Part shown: piece by piece, positions 5,759 through 13,686 of the stretch
Layout of the letters: every line of letters starts with the position of its first letter
How positions within the stretch are numbered: position 1 is the stretch's first letter
NCBI GenBank assembly: GCA_937885175.1
Contig: CAKZZO010000044.1
Location: 1-23,573, forward strand
Length of the DNA: 23,573 nt
DNA from: an uncultured Treponema sp.
GTDB taxonomy: Bacteria; Spirochaetota; Spirochaetia; Treponematales; Treponemataceae
Direction of reading: 5' to 3'
Notes under the pieces: model-generated
What the model was told of the DNA's origin: nothing
The model's input: the letters and a program-made list of their open reading frames with translations, nothing else
Database searches by the model: none
Made by a program: the position numbers and the translations under genes

Positions 5759-6757
5759 ATGAGCGATTTTGACTCTTGTAAGAAATTGTTGGATGAGTGC
5801 CGGGCTGAGGCGGCTAAGCGTGTCGTCGGGCAGCAAAACGTGATTGACGGCATCTTGATTGCGCTTTTGACGGGCGGTCATATCCTGCTCGAAGGCGTGC
5901 CGGGACTTGCAAAAACCCTGGCGGTAAAGACTTTTGCGGAAATATCTGGGCTGGATTTTAAGCGGATTCAGTTTACGCCTGACCTGCTTCCTGCTGATGT
6001 GACGGGTACGCTGATTTATGAAAGTCAGAGCGGACGCTTTACCGTGCGAAAGGGACCTGTGTTTACGAATATAGTGCTTGCGGATGAAATCAACCGTTCT
6101 CCGGCAAAGGTGCAGAGTGCGCTTTTGGAAGCGATGGCGGAACATCAGGTGACCATTGGCGATGAAAGTTACCCTTTGCCCCAGCCTTTTTTGGTGCTTG
6201 CCACTCAGAACCCGATTGAACAGGAAGGAACCTACAATTTGCCTGAGGCGGAGCTAGACCGATTCCTGCTTAAAGTAATGGTGCAGTATCCCACGGCTCA
6301 AGAAGAAGTGCAGATTGTAAAGACTGAAGGACGGGCAGACCGGGTGAGCGTAAACCACCTGCTGGATGCAAAGAAACTGGCTGACTGTCGTGCCCTGCTT
6401 GAACAGGTGGTCTGCGATGACAAGATTGTGGAATACATTGTCTCTGTGGTGGCGGTGACCCGTCCTGCAGTGGAGAAAAAAGCTGGCGGTCGTCTTGCTG
6501 TTTCCAGCGTAAAAAAAGATGACGTAGCCCGCTACATTACCTACGGAGCTTCTCCCCGTTCAGGCATTGCCCTCTTGCAGTGTGCCAAGGTCTACGCCCT
6601 TTTTGCGGGCAGGGCTTTTGTCTTGCCTGAGGACGTTAAGGCGGCGGCTCCTGCGGTCTTGCGCCACAGACTGGTGCTTTCGTATGAAGCGGCGGCAGAC
6701 GGCATAACGGCGGATGATGTTATCAGCAAGATACTGACCCTTGTGCCCTTGCCCTAG
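5759..6757 (+). CDS. moxR: MoxR-family AAA+ ATPase
   Basis: The 332-residue MoxR ATPase shows Walker A GVPGLAKT (46-53), Walker B IVLADE (105-110), the MoxR-typical INRSPAKVQSALLEAMAE helix, and sensor-1 ATQNPIEQEGTYNLPEAELDRF. MoxR ATPases work with vWA-domain partners as chaperone-like remodellers in the cytoplasm. Here the partners are the DUF58 and Bat proteins encoded downstream. I chose ATG 5759 (MSDFDSCKK) because it lies 6 nt after an extended -10 box. A TTG-initiated extension to 5702 would place the promoter inside the gene. It is the first gene of a run of eight on the same strand with gaps under about 35 nt or overlaps. Confidence 0.95.
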   Translation: MSDFDSCKKLLDECRAEAAKRVVGQQNVIDGILIALLTGGHILLEGVPGLAKTLAVKTFAEISGLDFKRIQFTPDLLPADVTGTLIYESQSGRFTVRKGPVFTNIVLADEINRSPAKVQSALLEAMAEHQVTIGDESYPLPQPFLVLATQNPIEQEGTYNLPEAELDRFLLKVMVQYPTAQEEVQIVKTEGRADRVSVNHLLDAKKLADCRALLEQVVCDDKIVEYIVSVVAVTRPAVEKKAGGRLAVSSVKKDDVARYITYGASPRSGIALLQCAKVYALFAGRAFVLPEDVKAAAPAVLRHRLVLSYEAAADGITADDVISKILTLVPLP

Positions 6758-6788
6758 GTCTCAGGCAATTTCCATGGGAGATGGATTT

Positions 6789-7322
6789 ATGGAAAAGAAA
6801 AAGATAGTTATGGTGGCTTCTGCACTTTTGGCGGTGGCATATGGATTCAGTAACGGAAAAATGAAGCTCAATTTTGCCTTGGGTACTCAAAAAAATGCTT
6901 TTGACTATCCCAGCGAAAAGCAGGTCTATGGCATTACCTTTGATGAGTTTAAGGACATTGTAAAAAATGGCGGCGTAAATCCGTCTGACTCCCTTACACC
7001 TCAGAATGAAAATGCCCTTGTTTCAGAAAGCGATGCCCAAAAGATTCTGGAAGACGGCAAGCTTGACATTGAAGAAATCCTCACCTATGCGGAAAATGGA
7101 AATCCTTATTTTCAGTTCTGCATGGGACGGGCTTTTGATCGGGGACGGGGAGTAGAGCAGAATTATGAGAAAGCAGTGCATTGGTATACCCTTTCTGCTG
7201 AACAGAATTTCCGCATGGCTCAGAATAATCTGACCTGTCTCTATCTGGACGGCGAAGGAGTTACCAGGGCTGCTGAAAAATCCTTTGAAAAGGCTAAGAC
7301 TGCGCTGGCAGAACTGCAATAG
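6789..7322 (+). CDS. Secreted Sel1-repeat protein inside the moxR-bat operon
   Basis: The 177-residue protein starts at ATG 6789 with GGGAG 8 nt upstream. A basic N-terminus and hydrophobic stretch (KIVMVASALLAVAYGFS) suggest export or membrane anchoring. The C-terminal half carries Sel1-like (TPR-related) repeats: FDRGRGVEQNYEKAVHWYTL SAEQ and a second, imperfect AQNNLTCLYLDGEGV unit. Such repeats bind other proteins. The middle (residues 20-95) is acidic and unrecognised. Its place between moxR and the DUF58 gene is unusual, since these two are normally adjacent. A periplasmic scaffold for the Bat complex is a reasonable guess only. The DUF58 gene starts 5 nt after its stop. Confidence 0.8.
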   Translation: MEKKKIVMVASALLAVAYGFSNGKMKLNFALGTQKNAFDYPSEKQVYGITFDEFKDIVKNGGVNPSDSLTPQNENALVSESDAQKILEDGKLDIEEILTYAENGNPYFQFCMGRAFDRGRGVEQNYEKAVHWYTLSAEQNFRMAQNNLTCLYLDGEGVTRAAEKSFEKAKTALAELQ

Positions 7323-7327
7323 AAACG

Positions 7328-8221
7328 ATGCTTCATCTGCTGAGTGAAAACCGTGACCGACTTGCACGGCGGGCGATGCTGTTGCGACTGAGCGCGCGTA
7401 CGATTGCGGATAACATGAAAAACGGAGCCTTTAAATCTCTCTATCGCGGGCAGGGCATTGAATTTAGCGGTGTGCGTGAATACCTTGCGGGAGACAATGT
7501 GCGCGCCATTGACTGGAACGTTACCGCCCGCATGGGAAAGCCTTTTATCAAACAGTATGAGGAAGACCGCGAATTACAGGTGCTGTTTGTCCTTGACCGT
7601 TCCGCGTCGATGGGTGCGGGCAGTCGTGGGCGCACGCGGATTGGAGTTGCGAGCGAGGCGGCAGCCTTGCTCTTGTTTGCGGCAGAACAGCATGCGAGTG
7701 CGGTGGGGGCGGTCTTTTTTGACGGTGAGATTCGCCATTCGTTCGCACCAAAGGCGAGCCGTGCACAGGTGATGACGATTCTTTCCCATCTTGACACGCC
7801 TGACAAAACCGTTGTCGCGGGTTCGGTGCTGGCGAATGCACTGAACGGTGCGGGGGCATTGCTCAAAAAGCAGTCGCTCGTGTTCGTCTTTTCTGATTTC
7901 CGCACGGCCGACTGGATTCAGCCCCTTGCACGCCTTTCCCACAAGCACGATGTCGTTTCTGTCCGTGTGACAGACCCTAGCGATGTGGAACTTCCCGCCG
8001 TCGGTACGATTCCGTTTATGGACGGCGAAACGGGCGAGTGGCGCATGCTGCCCACCTCATCGGCACGATTTGCGCACGCATGGGCAGACGATAACCGCCA
8101 GCGCACGGATTTTTGGAAGACGGAATGTTTACGTCACGGCGCATACCCGCTCACGCTTTCTACCACGGACGATGCAGCGCAGGTGCTGGCGGGATTCTTT
8201 TTACAGAGAGGACGCATGTGA
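7328..8221 (+). CDS. DUF58 / vWA-like protein of the MoxR-Bat cluster
   Basis: The 297-residue protein has the DUF58 signature FSGVREYLAGDNVRAIDWN followed by ARMGKPFIKQYEEDREL. A vWA fold follows, with the metal-site motif D90-R-S92-A-S94-M. No membrane segment is evident, so it is probably cytoplasmic and membrane-associated through partners. DUF58 proteins are constant companions of MoxR ATPases and are thought to be their vWA partners. The stop overlaps the next start (ATGTGA, with the next GTG inside), pointing to translational coupling. Base composition near 7590-8130 looks slightly richer in GC than the preceding gene. The function of the complex is not settled in any organism. Confidence 0.9.
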   Translation: MLHLLSENRDRLARRAMLLRLSARTIADNMKNGAFKSLYRGQGIEFSGVREYLAGDNVRAIDWNVTARMGKPFIKQYEEDRELQVLFVLDRSASMGAGSRGRTRIGVASEAAALLLFAAEQHASAVGAVFFDGEIRHSFAPKASRAQVMTILSHLDTPDKTVVAGSVLANALNGAGALLKKQSLVFVFSDFRTADWIQPLARLSHKHDVVSVRVTDPSDVELPAVGTIPFMDGETGEWRMLPTSSARFAHAWADDNRQRTDFWKTECLRHGAYPLTLSTTDDAAQVLAGFFLQRGRM

Positions 8222-9162
8222 ATCGATCTTTTCGTCTGCTGATGGTGTTTTCTTTTTTTTCCTGTGTATTATTCCCGCTGAATGCAGAAGAACAAGGTGT
8301 CGTTCAGATTTGTATGCCTGAGTCTCCGTGCGTGGGCGACAAAATTGAAGTGCGCTATATCTTCCACACAGAAACAGATGTGATTGACGGTGAAGAATCG
8401 CGTCGTGATATGACCGCAGATTTGACGGCTCTTCCCGCATTTATTGCACAAAGTGAAAATTGTACTATACTTTCTGCCACGCTTGACCGCTTTGGCGCAG
8501 ACTATACGCTTTTGCTTACGTTCATCGGGTGGAAGGTAGGGCAGATTGACTTTGCGCCGTTCGCACTCGGCGGCTGTCTGGTTAATCTTGAGCCGATAGC
8601 AATTTATTCGGTGGTGGAACGGGCGGGTGCAGATGGTTTTCGTCCTGCCTCGCCCCCCCTGGTTGTGCCGGGAACAAGTGCCGTGCTTGCGCTTCTTGCC
8701 ATTTTCTTTCTCGTAGCTTTGAGCGGAGCGCTTTTTGCCCTCTTTCATATTCCCGCCATTGCTGGCTTCCTCACAAAATCCCGTGCTGAGCGTATTGCAC
8801 GGCGGAACATGCGGCTTGCCCTCAAAAAACTTCATGGACTCTCTGCCCGAGGGGAAGGACTTGCGGACAAGGCTTTTTGTGCTGCCTTGCAACATATTCT
8901 TCGTAATTATCTTTCCAAGCGTTTTGCCTGGGATTTTGCTTCCGTTCATACTGCCGCCTTGTATGAAACGGTTTCCGGCATTTGTGGCGGTGACTTGACT
9001 GATGAACAGGATGAACTTGTGGAGAAACTACTTTCGCTTTTTACTCGGACTGATTATGTCCGCTACGCCTCTGATTCATTGAAAAAGGATGAGCGCGAAG
9101 GCCTGATTGCCTCGGCAAAAGAACTGGTGGAGGAATTGGGAGGTGTTCATGCTGACCTTTGA
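8218..9162 (+). CDS. Membrane protein in the DUF4381 position of the Bat cluster
   Basis: From GTG 8218 (AGAGG 6 nt upstream; GTGA overlap with the DUF58 stop) the protein has 314 residues. A signal peptide (RLLMVFSFFSCVLFPLNA) is followed by a periplasmic beta-rich domain (about 25-145). One membrane helix (about 153-177) and a helical, charged cytoplasmic domain (about 180-314) come next. This plan and the position between DUF58 and batA match the poorly conserved DUF4381-type component of other Bat operons. I see no catalytic motif. The assignment rests on position and topology rather than clear sequence identity. It overlaps batA by 14 nt. Confidence 0.75.
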   Translation: MNRSFRLLMVFSFFSCVLFPLNAEEQGVVQICMPESPCVGDKIEVRYIFHTETDVIDGEESRRDMTADLTALPAFIAQSENCTILSATLDRFGADYTLLLTFIGWKVGQIDFAPFALGGCLVNLEPIAIYSVVERAGADGFRPASPPLVVPGTSAVLALLAIFFLVALSGALFALFHIPAIAGFLTKSRAERIARRNMRLALKKLHGLSARGEGLADKAFCAALQHILRNYLSKRFAWDFASVHTAALYETVSGICGGDLTDEQDELVEKLLSLFTRTDYVRYASDSLKKDEREGLIASAKELVEELGGVHADL

Positions 9163-10150
9163 AAATCCTGCGGCCTTTTTTTTCTTGCTGCCCCTTCCCC
9201 TGCTTTTTCTGCTCAGGGCTCTGGGGCTGTTCAGGCGCATTTCTTTTCCCCTGACTCTTTCTGACTGGGGTGGAAAAACCTTTGCATGGCGGGAAGTCGG
9301 AAGAAAATTTGCAGGCCTGGCGTCACAGGTGCTCTGCGGGGCTGGCTATCTGCTTTTGGTGATTGCCTTTGCAAATCCGCTGATTCATCATCAGGAAAAA
9401 GTCTATACGTCAAAAGGAAGCGACATTCTCTTTGTGCTGGACACCAGTCCTTCCATGGCGGCAAAAGACATTGCCAATATGACCCGCCTGGAGGCTGCAA
9501 AAGTTGGCATCCATACGCTGGTAAAGGCAAATAAAGGTGCTTCCTTTGGTCTTGTTGCCATGGCAAGTGAAGCCGCCGCTCTTGTTCCTCCTACCAATGA
9601 CCACGATTTGTTCTTGCAGCGGCTGGATTCCCTGGTGGTGGGAGGCTTAGGCGAAGGTTCCGCAATCGGCGTGGGGTTGAGTTCCGCCGTCTATCACTTG
9701 CTTTCTTCCTCTGCTCCCAAAAAATGCATTGTGCTGATTACCGATGGCGAAAACAATGCAGGCTCCATTCACCCGGAAACCGCCGCCATGCTGGCCTTGG
9801 AAAAGGGCATTACGCTCTACACCTTTGGCATCGGCACTCGGGGAGCCGTTCCCATTGAATACATTGAGCCGGAAACAGGTCGCGTCCGCTCCGGCTACTA
9901 CGAATCCGAATTTGACAGCAGACCTTTGGAAGAGATTGCCCGTCTTGCTGGCGGACAGTATTTTGGTATTGAAAACACTATGGCACTTGCCGATGCGCTT
10001 TCGTCCATCAGCCAAATGGAGGCCACTGCCCAGACTTTCTATCTGCGTACTGCTGACGAATATTTCTGGCATCTCTTTCTCCTTGCCGCTGCTATTGTCT
10101 TAGCCTTTGCATGGATTTTTAAACGCCTGCTTTTAGGGGAGGTTCTCTAA
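9149..10150 (+). CDS. batA: BatA, vWA-domain membrane protein
   Basis: The 333-residue BatA-type protein has two N-terminal membrane helices (about 8-28 and 58-77). A periplasmic vWA domain carries a full metal-site motif D98-T-S100-P-S102 and CIVLITDGENN, and a C-terminal helix (about 306-324) closes it. ATG 9149 has GGGAGG 5 nt upstream, making it a strong start inside the end of the previous gene. Bat proteins were first linked to aerotolerance in Bacteroides, and Borrelia burgdorferi has a comparable cluster. The terminal TAA shares a base with the ATG of batB (TAATG), so the two are surely co-translated. Confidence 0.9.
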   Translation: MLTFENPAAFFFLLPLPLLFLLRALGLFRRISFPLTLSDWGGKTFAWREVGRKFAGLASQVLCGAGYLLLVIAFANPLIHHQEKVYTSKGSDILFVLDTSPSMAAKDIANMTRLEAAKVGIHTLVKANKGASFGLVAMASEAAALVPPTNDHDLFLQRLDSLVVGGLGEGSAIGVGLSSAVYHLLSSSAPKKCIVLITDGENNAGSIHPETAAMLALEKGITLYTFGIGTRGAVPIEYIEPETGRVRSGYYESEFDSRPLEEIARLAGGQYFGIENTMALADALSSISQMEATAQTFYLRTADEYFWHLFLLAAAIVLAFAWIFKRLLLGEVL

Positions 10151-11817
10151 TGATTTTTCTTGCCCGTCCTTATGCATTTTTCTTTCTCCTGCCCCTCATT
10201 CCAGCCCTTGTCTTGACTGCAGTGCGTTTCCGCAGGCTTTTGGTGAGTCTGGGAACTCTCTATGAAACGGATGCTGAAAATACGGCTTCATTGCGCCACC
10301 TTACCCATGCTGTGTGGGGAAAGTTTTTTTTGCGCACGCTTTGCTGGATATTTCTGGTGCTTGCTTTTTCCGGCATTTCATGGGGAAGTAAAAAAGTATC
10401 CGTGCAGAAAAGCGGAACGGCAGTTTCTTTTGTCTTTGATATTTCATACAGCATGAATGCGCCCGATGCGGGAAAAGGACTTACCCGTCTGGAGGCTGCC
10501 CGTCAGTATGCCATGGCATTGCTGGATTCCATGGGCGTAACATCGGTTTCCGTGGTGCTGGCAAAGGGTGACGGTCTGCTTGCCATGCCGCTTACGGAAG
10601 ACCGTGCTTCCCTTCAGTCGCTTTTGGATGCCCTTTCTCCCGAATTGATGACGGCTGCTGGCTCCCGCATTGGTCGGGGCATTGAGACTGCACTTAATTC
10701 CTTTCCCCATAATTCCGCCCAGGCTTCCCAAGTGTGGGTTTTTACTGATGGCGATGAAACGGATAAAGGATTACAGACCGCCTTGGACAAAGCGGTGCGC
10801 TACGGTATTCCCGTGGTATTGATTGGCTTTGGAAGCGAGCAGGGAAGGGAGGTTCTGGCGGGTGACGGAAAGACAAAAGTCCACACCGCTCTGAATGCGG
10901 GCACATTGATTACTGCAAGTGACCGTGCCAATGAAAAGACCTTGCTTCCCCAGCAGAAAAATCAGCCTCCCCTGATTCGCTATGTGCAGGCTACACAGAC
11001 TGGTTCCGCCTATACGTTACTGCACTCCCTTAAAAATCCTTCCATCCGTCCGCAAAAAGAGGCTGAATTTGAAACGGCGGAAGTTGTGCCCGACACCACC
11101 ACCTATGCCTACGAAAGCCAGCGGATAGACCGCCACGGCATTTTTCTTTTGCTTGCCCTCATCTGTTTTGTCGCTTCCTTTGTCGCAGGGGAACTTGCTG
11201 TTTCTGCAAAACCATTGCGCCATGCACCGCTACTGCTGATTTTCTGTGTGCCATTTTTTTCTTCCTGCAATATGAGCGGCAGTACTTCCATCGTAAGGGG
11301 CACTTGGGCCTGGTATCAGAAAAAATTCCATGAGTCCACGGCGATTTTCTTGCAGGCTGACTCCATGGCCCTTGCCCGACAGGATAAGGAACTTGAACAG
11401 TATGCGCTTTTTGGACTTTCCGCAACCTATCTTGCTCAGGAAGAATTGGAAGCGGCAGATAACCGCCTTGACCAGATTGCCCCCGATGCTCCACCGCAAG
11501 TCCGTTCTGCTGCCCTCTACAATAAGGGCATCATTGCACATCACAATGGCGAAAACCAGCGGGCGATTGCCCTGTTCAAGGAAGCGATTCTGGCGGACTG
11601 TACCAATACGAATGCAAAAATCAATCTTGAGCTGTGTCAAACGGAAGAATCCATACGACAGGCACAGGGGGCAGAAAAGGAAATGCAGCAGGCAAGCGAA
11701 AGTAAAGATGACTCTGCCTTGCAAAAAGGCATATTCACGTTGATAAAGGAAAAGGAGCAGAACCAATGGAAAAAAGTACAGTCAAACAAGAAAGACGACG
11801 GCATTCTGGATTACTGA
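10150..11817 (+). CDS. batB: BatB-BatC fusion: vWA domain plus TPR domain
   Basis: The 555-residue protein joins two usual Bat components. The N-terminal half is BatB: membrane helices at about 7-27 and 60-76, a vWA domain with D97-I-S99-Y-S101-M and VWVFTDGDETD, and a third helix at about 331-350. A second hydrophobic stretch (359-372) ends in FFSSC, with Cys373 placed like a lipobox. Then comes a TPR-like helical domain (about 385-500) with AWYQKKFHESTAIFLQAD and ALYNKGIIAHHNGENQRAIALFKEAI, the usual content of BatC. The C-terminus is Lys/Glu-rich. No internal ATG with a ribosome site would make BatC separately. ATG 10150 overlaps the batA stop by one base, and batD starts inside its last 52 nt. 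Confidence 0.88.
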   Translation: MIFLARPYAFFFLLPLIPALVLTAVRFRRLLVSLGTLYETDAENTASLRHLTHAVWGKFFLRTLCWIFLVLAFSGISWGSKKVSVQKSGTAVSFVFDISYSMNAPDAGKGLTRLEAARQYAMALLDSMGVTSVSVVLAKGDGLLAMPLTEDRASLQSLLDALSPELMTAAGSRIGRGIETALNSFPHNSAQASQVWVFTDGDETDKGLQTALDKAVRYGIPVVLIGFGSEQGREVLAGDGKTKVHTALNAGTLITASDRANEKTLLPQQKNQPPLIRYVQATQTGSAYTLLHSLKNPSIRPQKEAEFETAEVVPDTTTYAYESQRIDRHGIFLLLALICFVASFVAGELAVSAKPLRHAPLLLIFCVPFFSSCNMSGSTSIVRGTWAWYQKKFHESTAIFLQADSMALARQDKELEQYALFGLSATYLAQEELEAADNRLDQIAPDAPPQVRSAALYNKGIIAHHNGENQRAIALFKEAILADCTNTNAKINLELCQTEESIRQAQGAEKEMQQASESKDDSALQKGIFTLIKEKEQNQWKKVQSNKKDDGILDY

Positions 11818-13076
11818 TGTGCATCTTTCTTACGGTCTTTATTTTTCCGGCAGAGGCAAAAAGGCTTTCTGATTCCGAAATCCCAAGCCTTAAACTGATT
11901 CCCCGGGACGACATATGCTTTGTGGGGCAGGAAATGACCTATACTCTGGAACTTCCCGGCGTTGATTCTTCCCTTGCCCGCACTGACGTGCCCGATTTTT
12001 CTGACGGAAAAACAGATGCCCGCTTTATCTCTGCCCGAAAAACTGAATTTTCCGATTCCGAGGGGGAAGCAGGCACGCGCTTTCAGTTTCAGATTGTCTT
12101 TTCATCAGCGGGAAGGGCAGTCCTGCCGCCCCTCACAGTCTACATCAACCGCCACTCCTATGCCATTCCCTTTGAGCAGGTAACCGTCTACGAAGACCCT
12201 GCAACTATTCAGCCTCAGCTTTCCATTTCCTTTGAGGATGACCGCTTGCAGTCATTGCAGTCTCGCTCGGCACCCCTTTCTGTTTCAGCAGGAGAAACAA
12301 TTACTTTTACCCTCTCCATCCGCTATTGCACCCAGATACTGCATTTTTCCTGGGATTTACCCAAAAATTCCATTTTTACCGAATTGACGCGCTATGACAG
12401 TGCCCGTGGGGAGCCGCAAAAAAAATCCTTTTCGCCAGAGCCGCTTCCTTTGGCTCGCTTTTCATGGACTCCGCTGGTGGAAGCTTCCTATACCCTGCCT
12501 ACCTTTTCAGTGGAAGCGGTGGCCTATAACGGCGGGCGCAAAATGATTTCCCTTCCGCCTCAGATTATTTCCGTAAGTGCGGCGCAGGAGACAAGAGAAA
12601 AAGCAGTTTTGTCTTCTCCGTCTCAAAGCCTTTTTGACCAGGCCTTTGCGCCGCCAGAGCAGACCGATGAAAAATCCGCCCTGACAGCCGATGCCACAGT
12701 GGCAAAAAGTCAGGCCGGCAAGGTGCTTAAAGTGATTCCGTCTGACAGTCAGCGGCCAGTGCTTTTTCTTGCGGGAGCGGTTGCCAGTGCCTTGCTTTCT
12801 GGGGCACTCTGTCTCTTGCGGCAAAAACGAAAAATGCTGCTGCCCCTCATGCTTTCCCTTGCCTGCCTGGGGGGAGCGGTCTGGACTTTTGCGGGGAGCA
12901 GAACCCAGTATGCCCTGTTTAGTGGCGGAGCAGTGTATGCCGTTCCAGAAGATTCCGCTTCCTCCGTCATGCAGCTTCCCGCCGATACCCGTGTAAGGAT
13001 AGTAGAAAAAGCCGGCGACTGGGTGTATATTAAAAGCGACGATTACGCCGGATGGGTCAAGGAAAAGGAAGAATAG
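11766..13076 (+). CDS. batD: BatD-like protein with C-terminal SH3 domain
   Basis: The 436-residue protein has a signal peptide (about 13-31) and repeated beta-sandwich periplasmic segments typical of BatD, such as GQEMTYTLELPG and SVSAGETITFTLSI. Two membrane helices follow (about 332-351 and 358-377), with the short basic link RQKRK between them. It ends in a bacterial SH3-like domain (382-436), with GGAVYAVPEDSASSV, GDWVYIKSDDYAGWVKE. The helix hairpin would return the SH3 domain to the periplasm, where such domains often contact peptidoglycan. ATG 11766 is preceded by AGGAG at 8 nt and overlaps batB by 52 nt, a long but plausible coupling overlap. Confidence 0.85.
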   Translation: MEKSTVKQERRRHSGLLMCIFLTVFIFPAEAKRLSDSEIPSLKLIPRDDICFVGQEMTYTLELPGVDSSLARTDVPDFSDGKTDARFISARKTEFSDSEGEAGTRFQFQIVFSSAGRAVLPPLTVYINRHSYAIPFEQVTVYEDPATIQPQLSISFEDDRLQSLQSRSAPLSVSAGETITFTLSIRYCTQILHFSWDLPKNSIFTELTRYDSARGEPQKKSFSPEPLPLARFSWTPLVEASYTLPTFSVEAVAYNGGRKMISLPPQIISVSAAQETREKAVLSSPSQSLFDQAFAPPEQTDEKSALTADATVAKSQAGKVLKVIPSDSQRPVLFLAGAVASALLSGALCLLRQKRKMLLPLMLSLACLGGAVWTFAGSRTQYALFSGGAVYAVPEDSASSVMQLPADTRVRIVEKAGDWVYIKSDDYAGWVKEKEE

Positions 13077-13078
13077 TC

Positions 13079-13639
13079 ATGAATTTTGGTGATATTTTAA
13101 ATCAATGGTCAGACCAACAAAAGTCAGAAAAGCAAAAGAAAAAACAGCCTCAGAATCAGGTGTCCCACAAAAAAGCCAACGCCCCCACAGCGGAGGAAAA
13201 AGCGGCGATGGCTCAGGGCTACAGTGCAGAAGAAATCATGGAGCAGGAAGCCCAGCGAAAAATCAATCCCATGGAACTGTGGCTCCGCCGCTACGGCACA
13301 GTGGACAAGGACAGGATTGCCAATCAGTATGCTGAGGAAAATAAAATGCAGAGCCGCGAATATCTGCGCACCATGCGTCCCGAAGCCCGCATTGACTTGC
13401 ATGGTCTTACCCGAGACGAAGCCTGGAGCCGTCTGGATGGATTTGTACTGGACTGTAAGCGGCGCGGACTCAAAAAAATTATCATTGTCCACGGCAAGGG
13501 AAATCATTCCCACGGATCCGATCCTGTGCTGGGTGCTATGGTACGCACGTACATTGAGCGCAGCGAGCATTTGGGCACCTCTGGTCACCCCGACCACACG
13601 CAAGGCGGAACCGGGGCTACATGGGTTATCATAAAATAA
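13079..13639 (+). CDS. Smr-domain protein
   Basis: The 186-residue protein has a lysine/glutamine-rich N-terminal tail, a helical middle (about 38-100), and a C-terminal Smr domain (102-186). The domain has IDLHGLTRDEAW (105-116), IIIVHGKG (134-141) and the terminal GGTGATWVIIK. Smr domains are small nucleases or nucleic-acid binders; stand-alone bacterial forms have been linked to RNA cleavage and rescue of collided ribosomes, while the MutS2 version acts on DNA or ribosomes. The ATG at 13079 starts 2 nt after the batD stop, with GGAAG upstream. It is the last gene of the moxR-bat transcript before the J-protein promoter. Confidence 0.9.
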   Translation: MNFGDILNQWSDQQKSEKQKKKQPQNQVSHKKANAPTAEEKAAMAQGYSAEEIMEQEAQRKINPMELWLRRYGTVDKDRIANQYAEENKMQSREYLRTMRPEARIDLHGLTRDEAWSRLDGFVLDCKRRGLKKIIIVHGKGNHSHGSDPVLGAMVRTYIERSEHLGTSGHPDHTQGGTGATWVIIK

Positions 13640-13651
13640 CGGATTTTTTGC

Positions 13652-13680
13652 TTGTATTCTTTTGGGGAATTTATTATCTT
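13652..13680 (+). promoter_or_regulatory. Candidate promoter of the J-protein gene, near-leaderless
   Basis: TTGTAT (13652-13657), 17 nt, TATCTT (13675-13680), 6 nt, then ATG 13687. The hexamers are moderate (3 and 4 of 6). An alternative -10, TATTAT at 13672-13677, is better and would leave a leader of 2 to 3 nt. No Shine-Dalgarno sequence lies next to the ATG, so either reading gives an essentially leaderless mRNA. Confidence 0.45.
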
Positions 13681-13686
13681 TAAAGT

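Noticed and set aside
8269..8949. Long open frame on the minus strand (226 codons)
   Set aside because: It lies wholly opposite the Bat-cluster membrane protein, is rich in basic residues and cysteines with no domain, and has no promoter or ribosome site; it is a shadow frame.
11206..11268. Separate internal start for a BatC lipoprotein
   Set aside because: A TTG codon lies before the hydrophobic stretch, but there is no ATG or GTG and no Shine-Dalgarno sequence at proper distance, so a fusion is the simpler reading.
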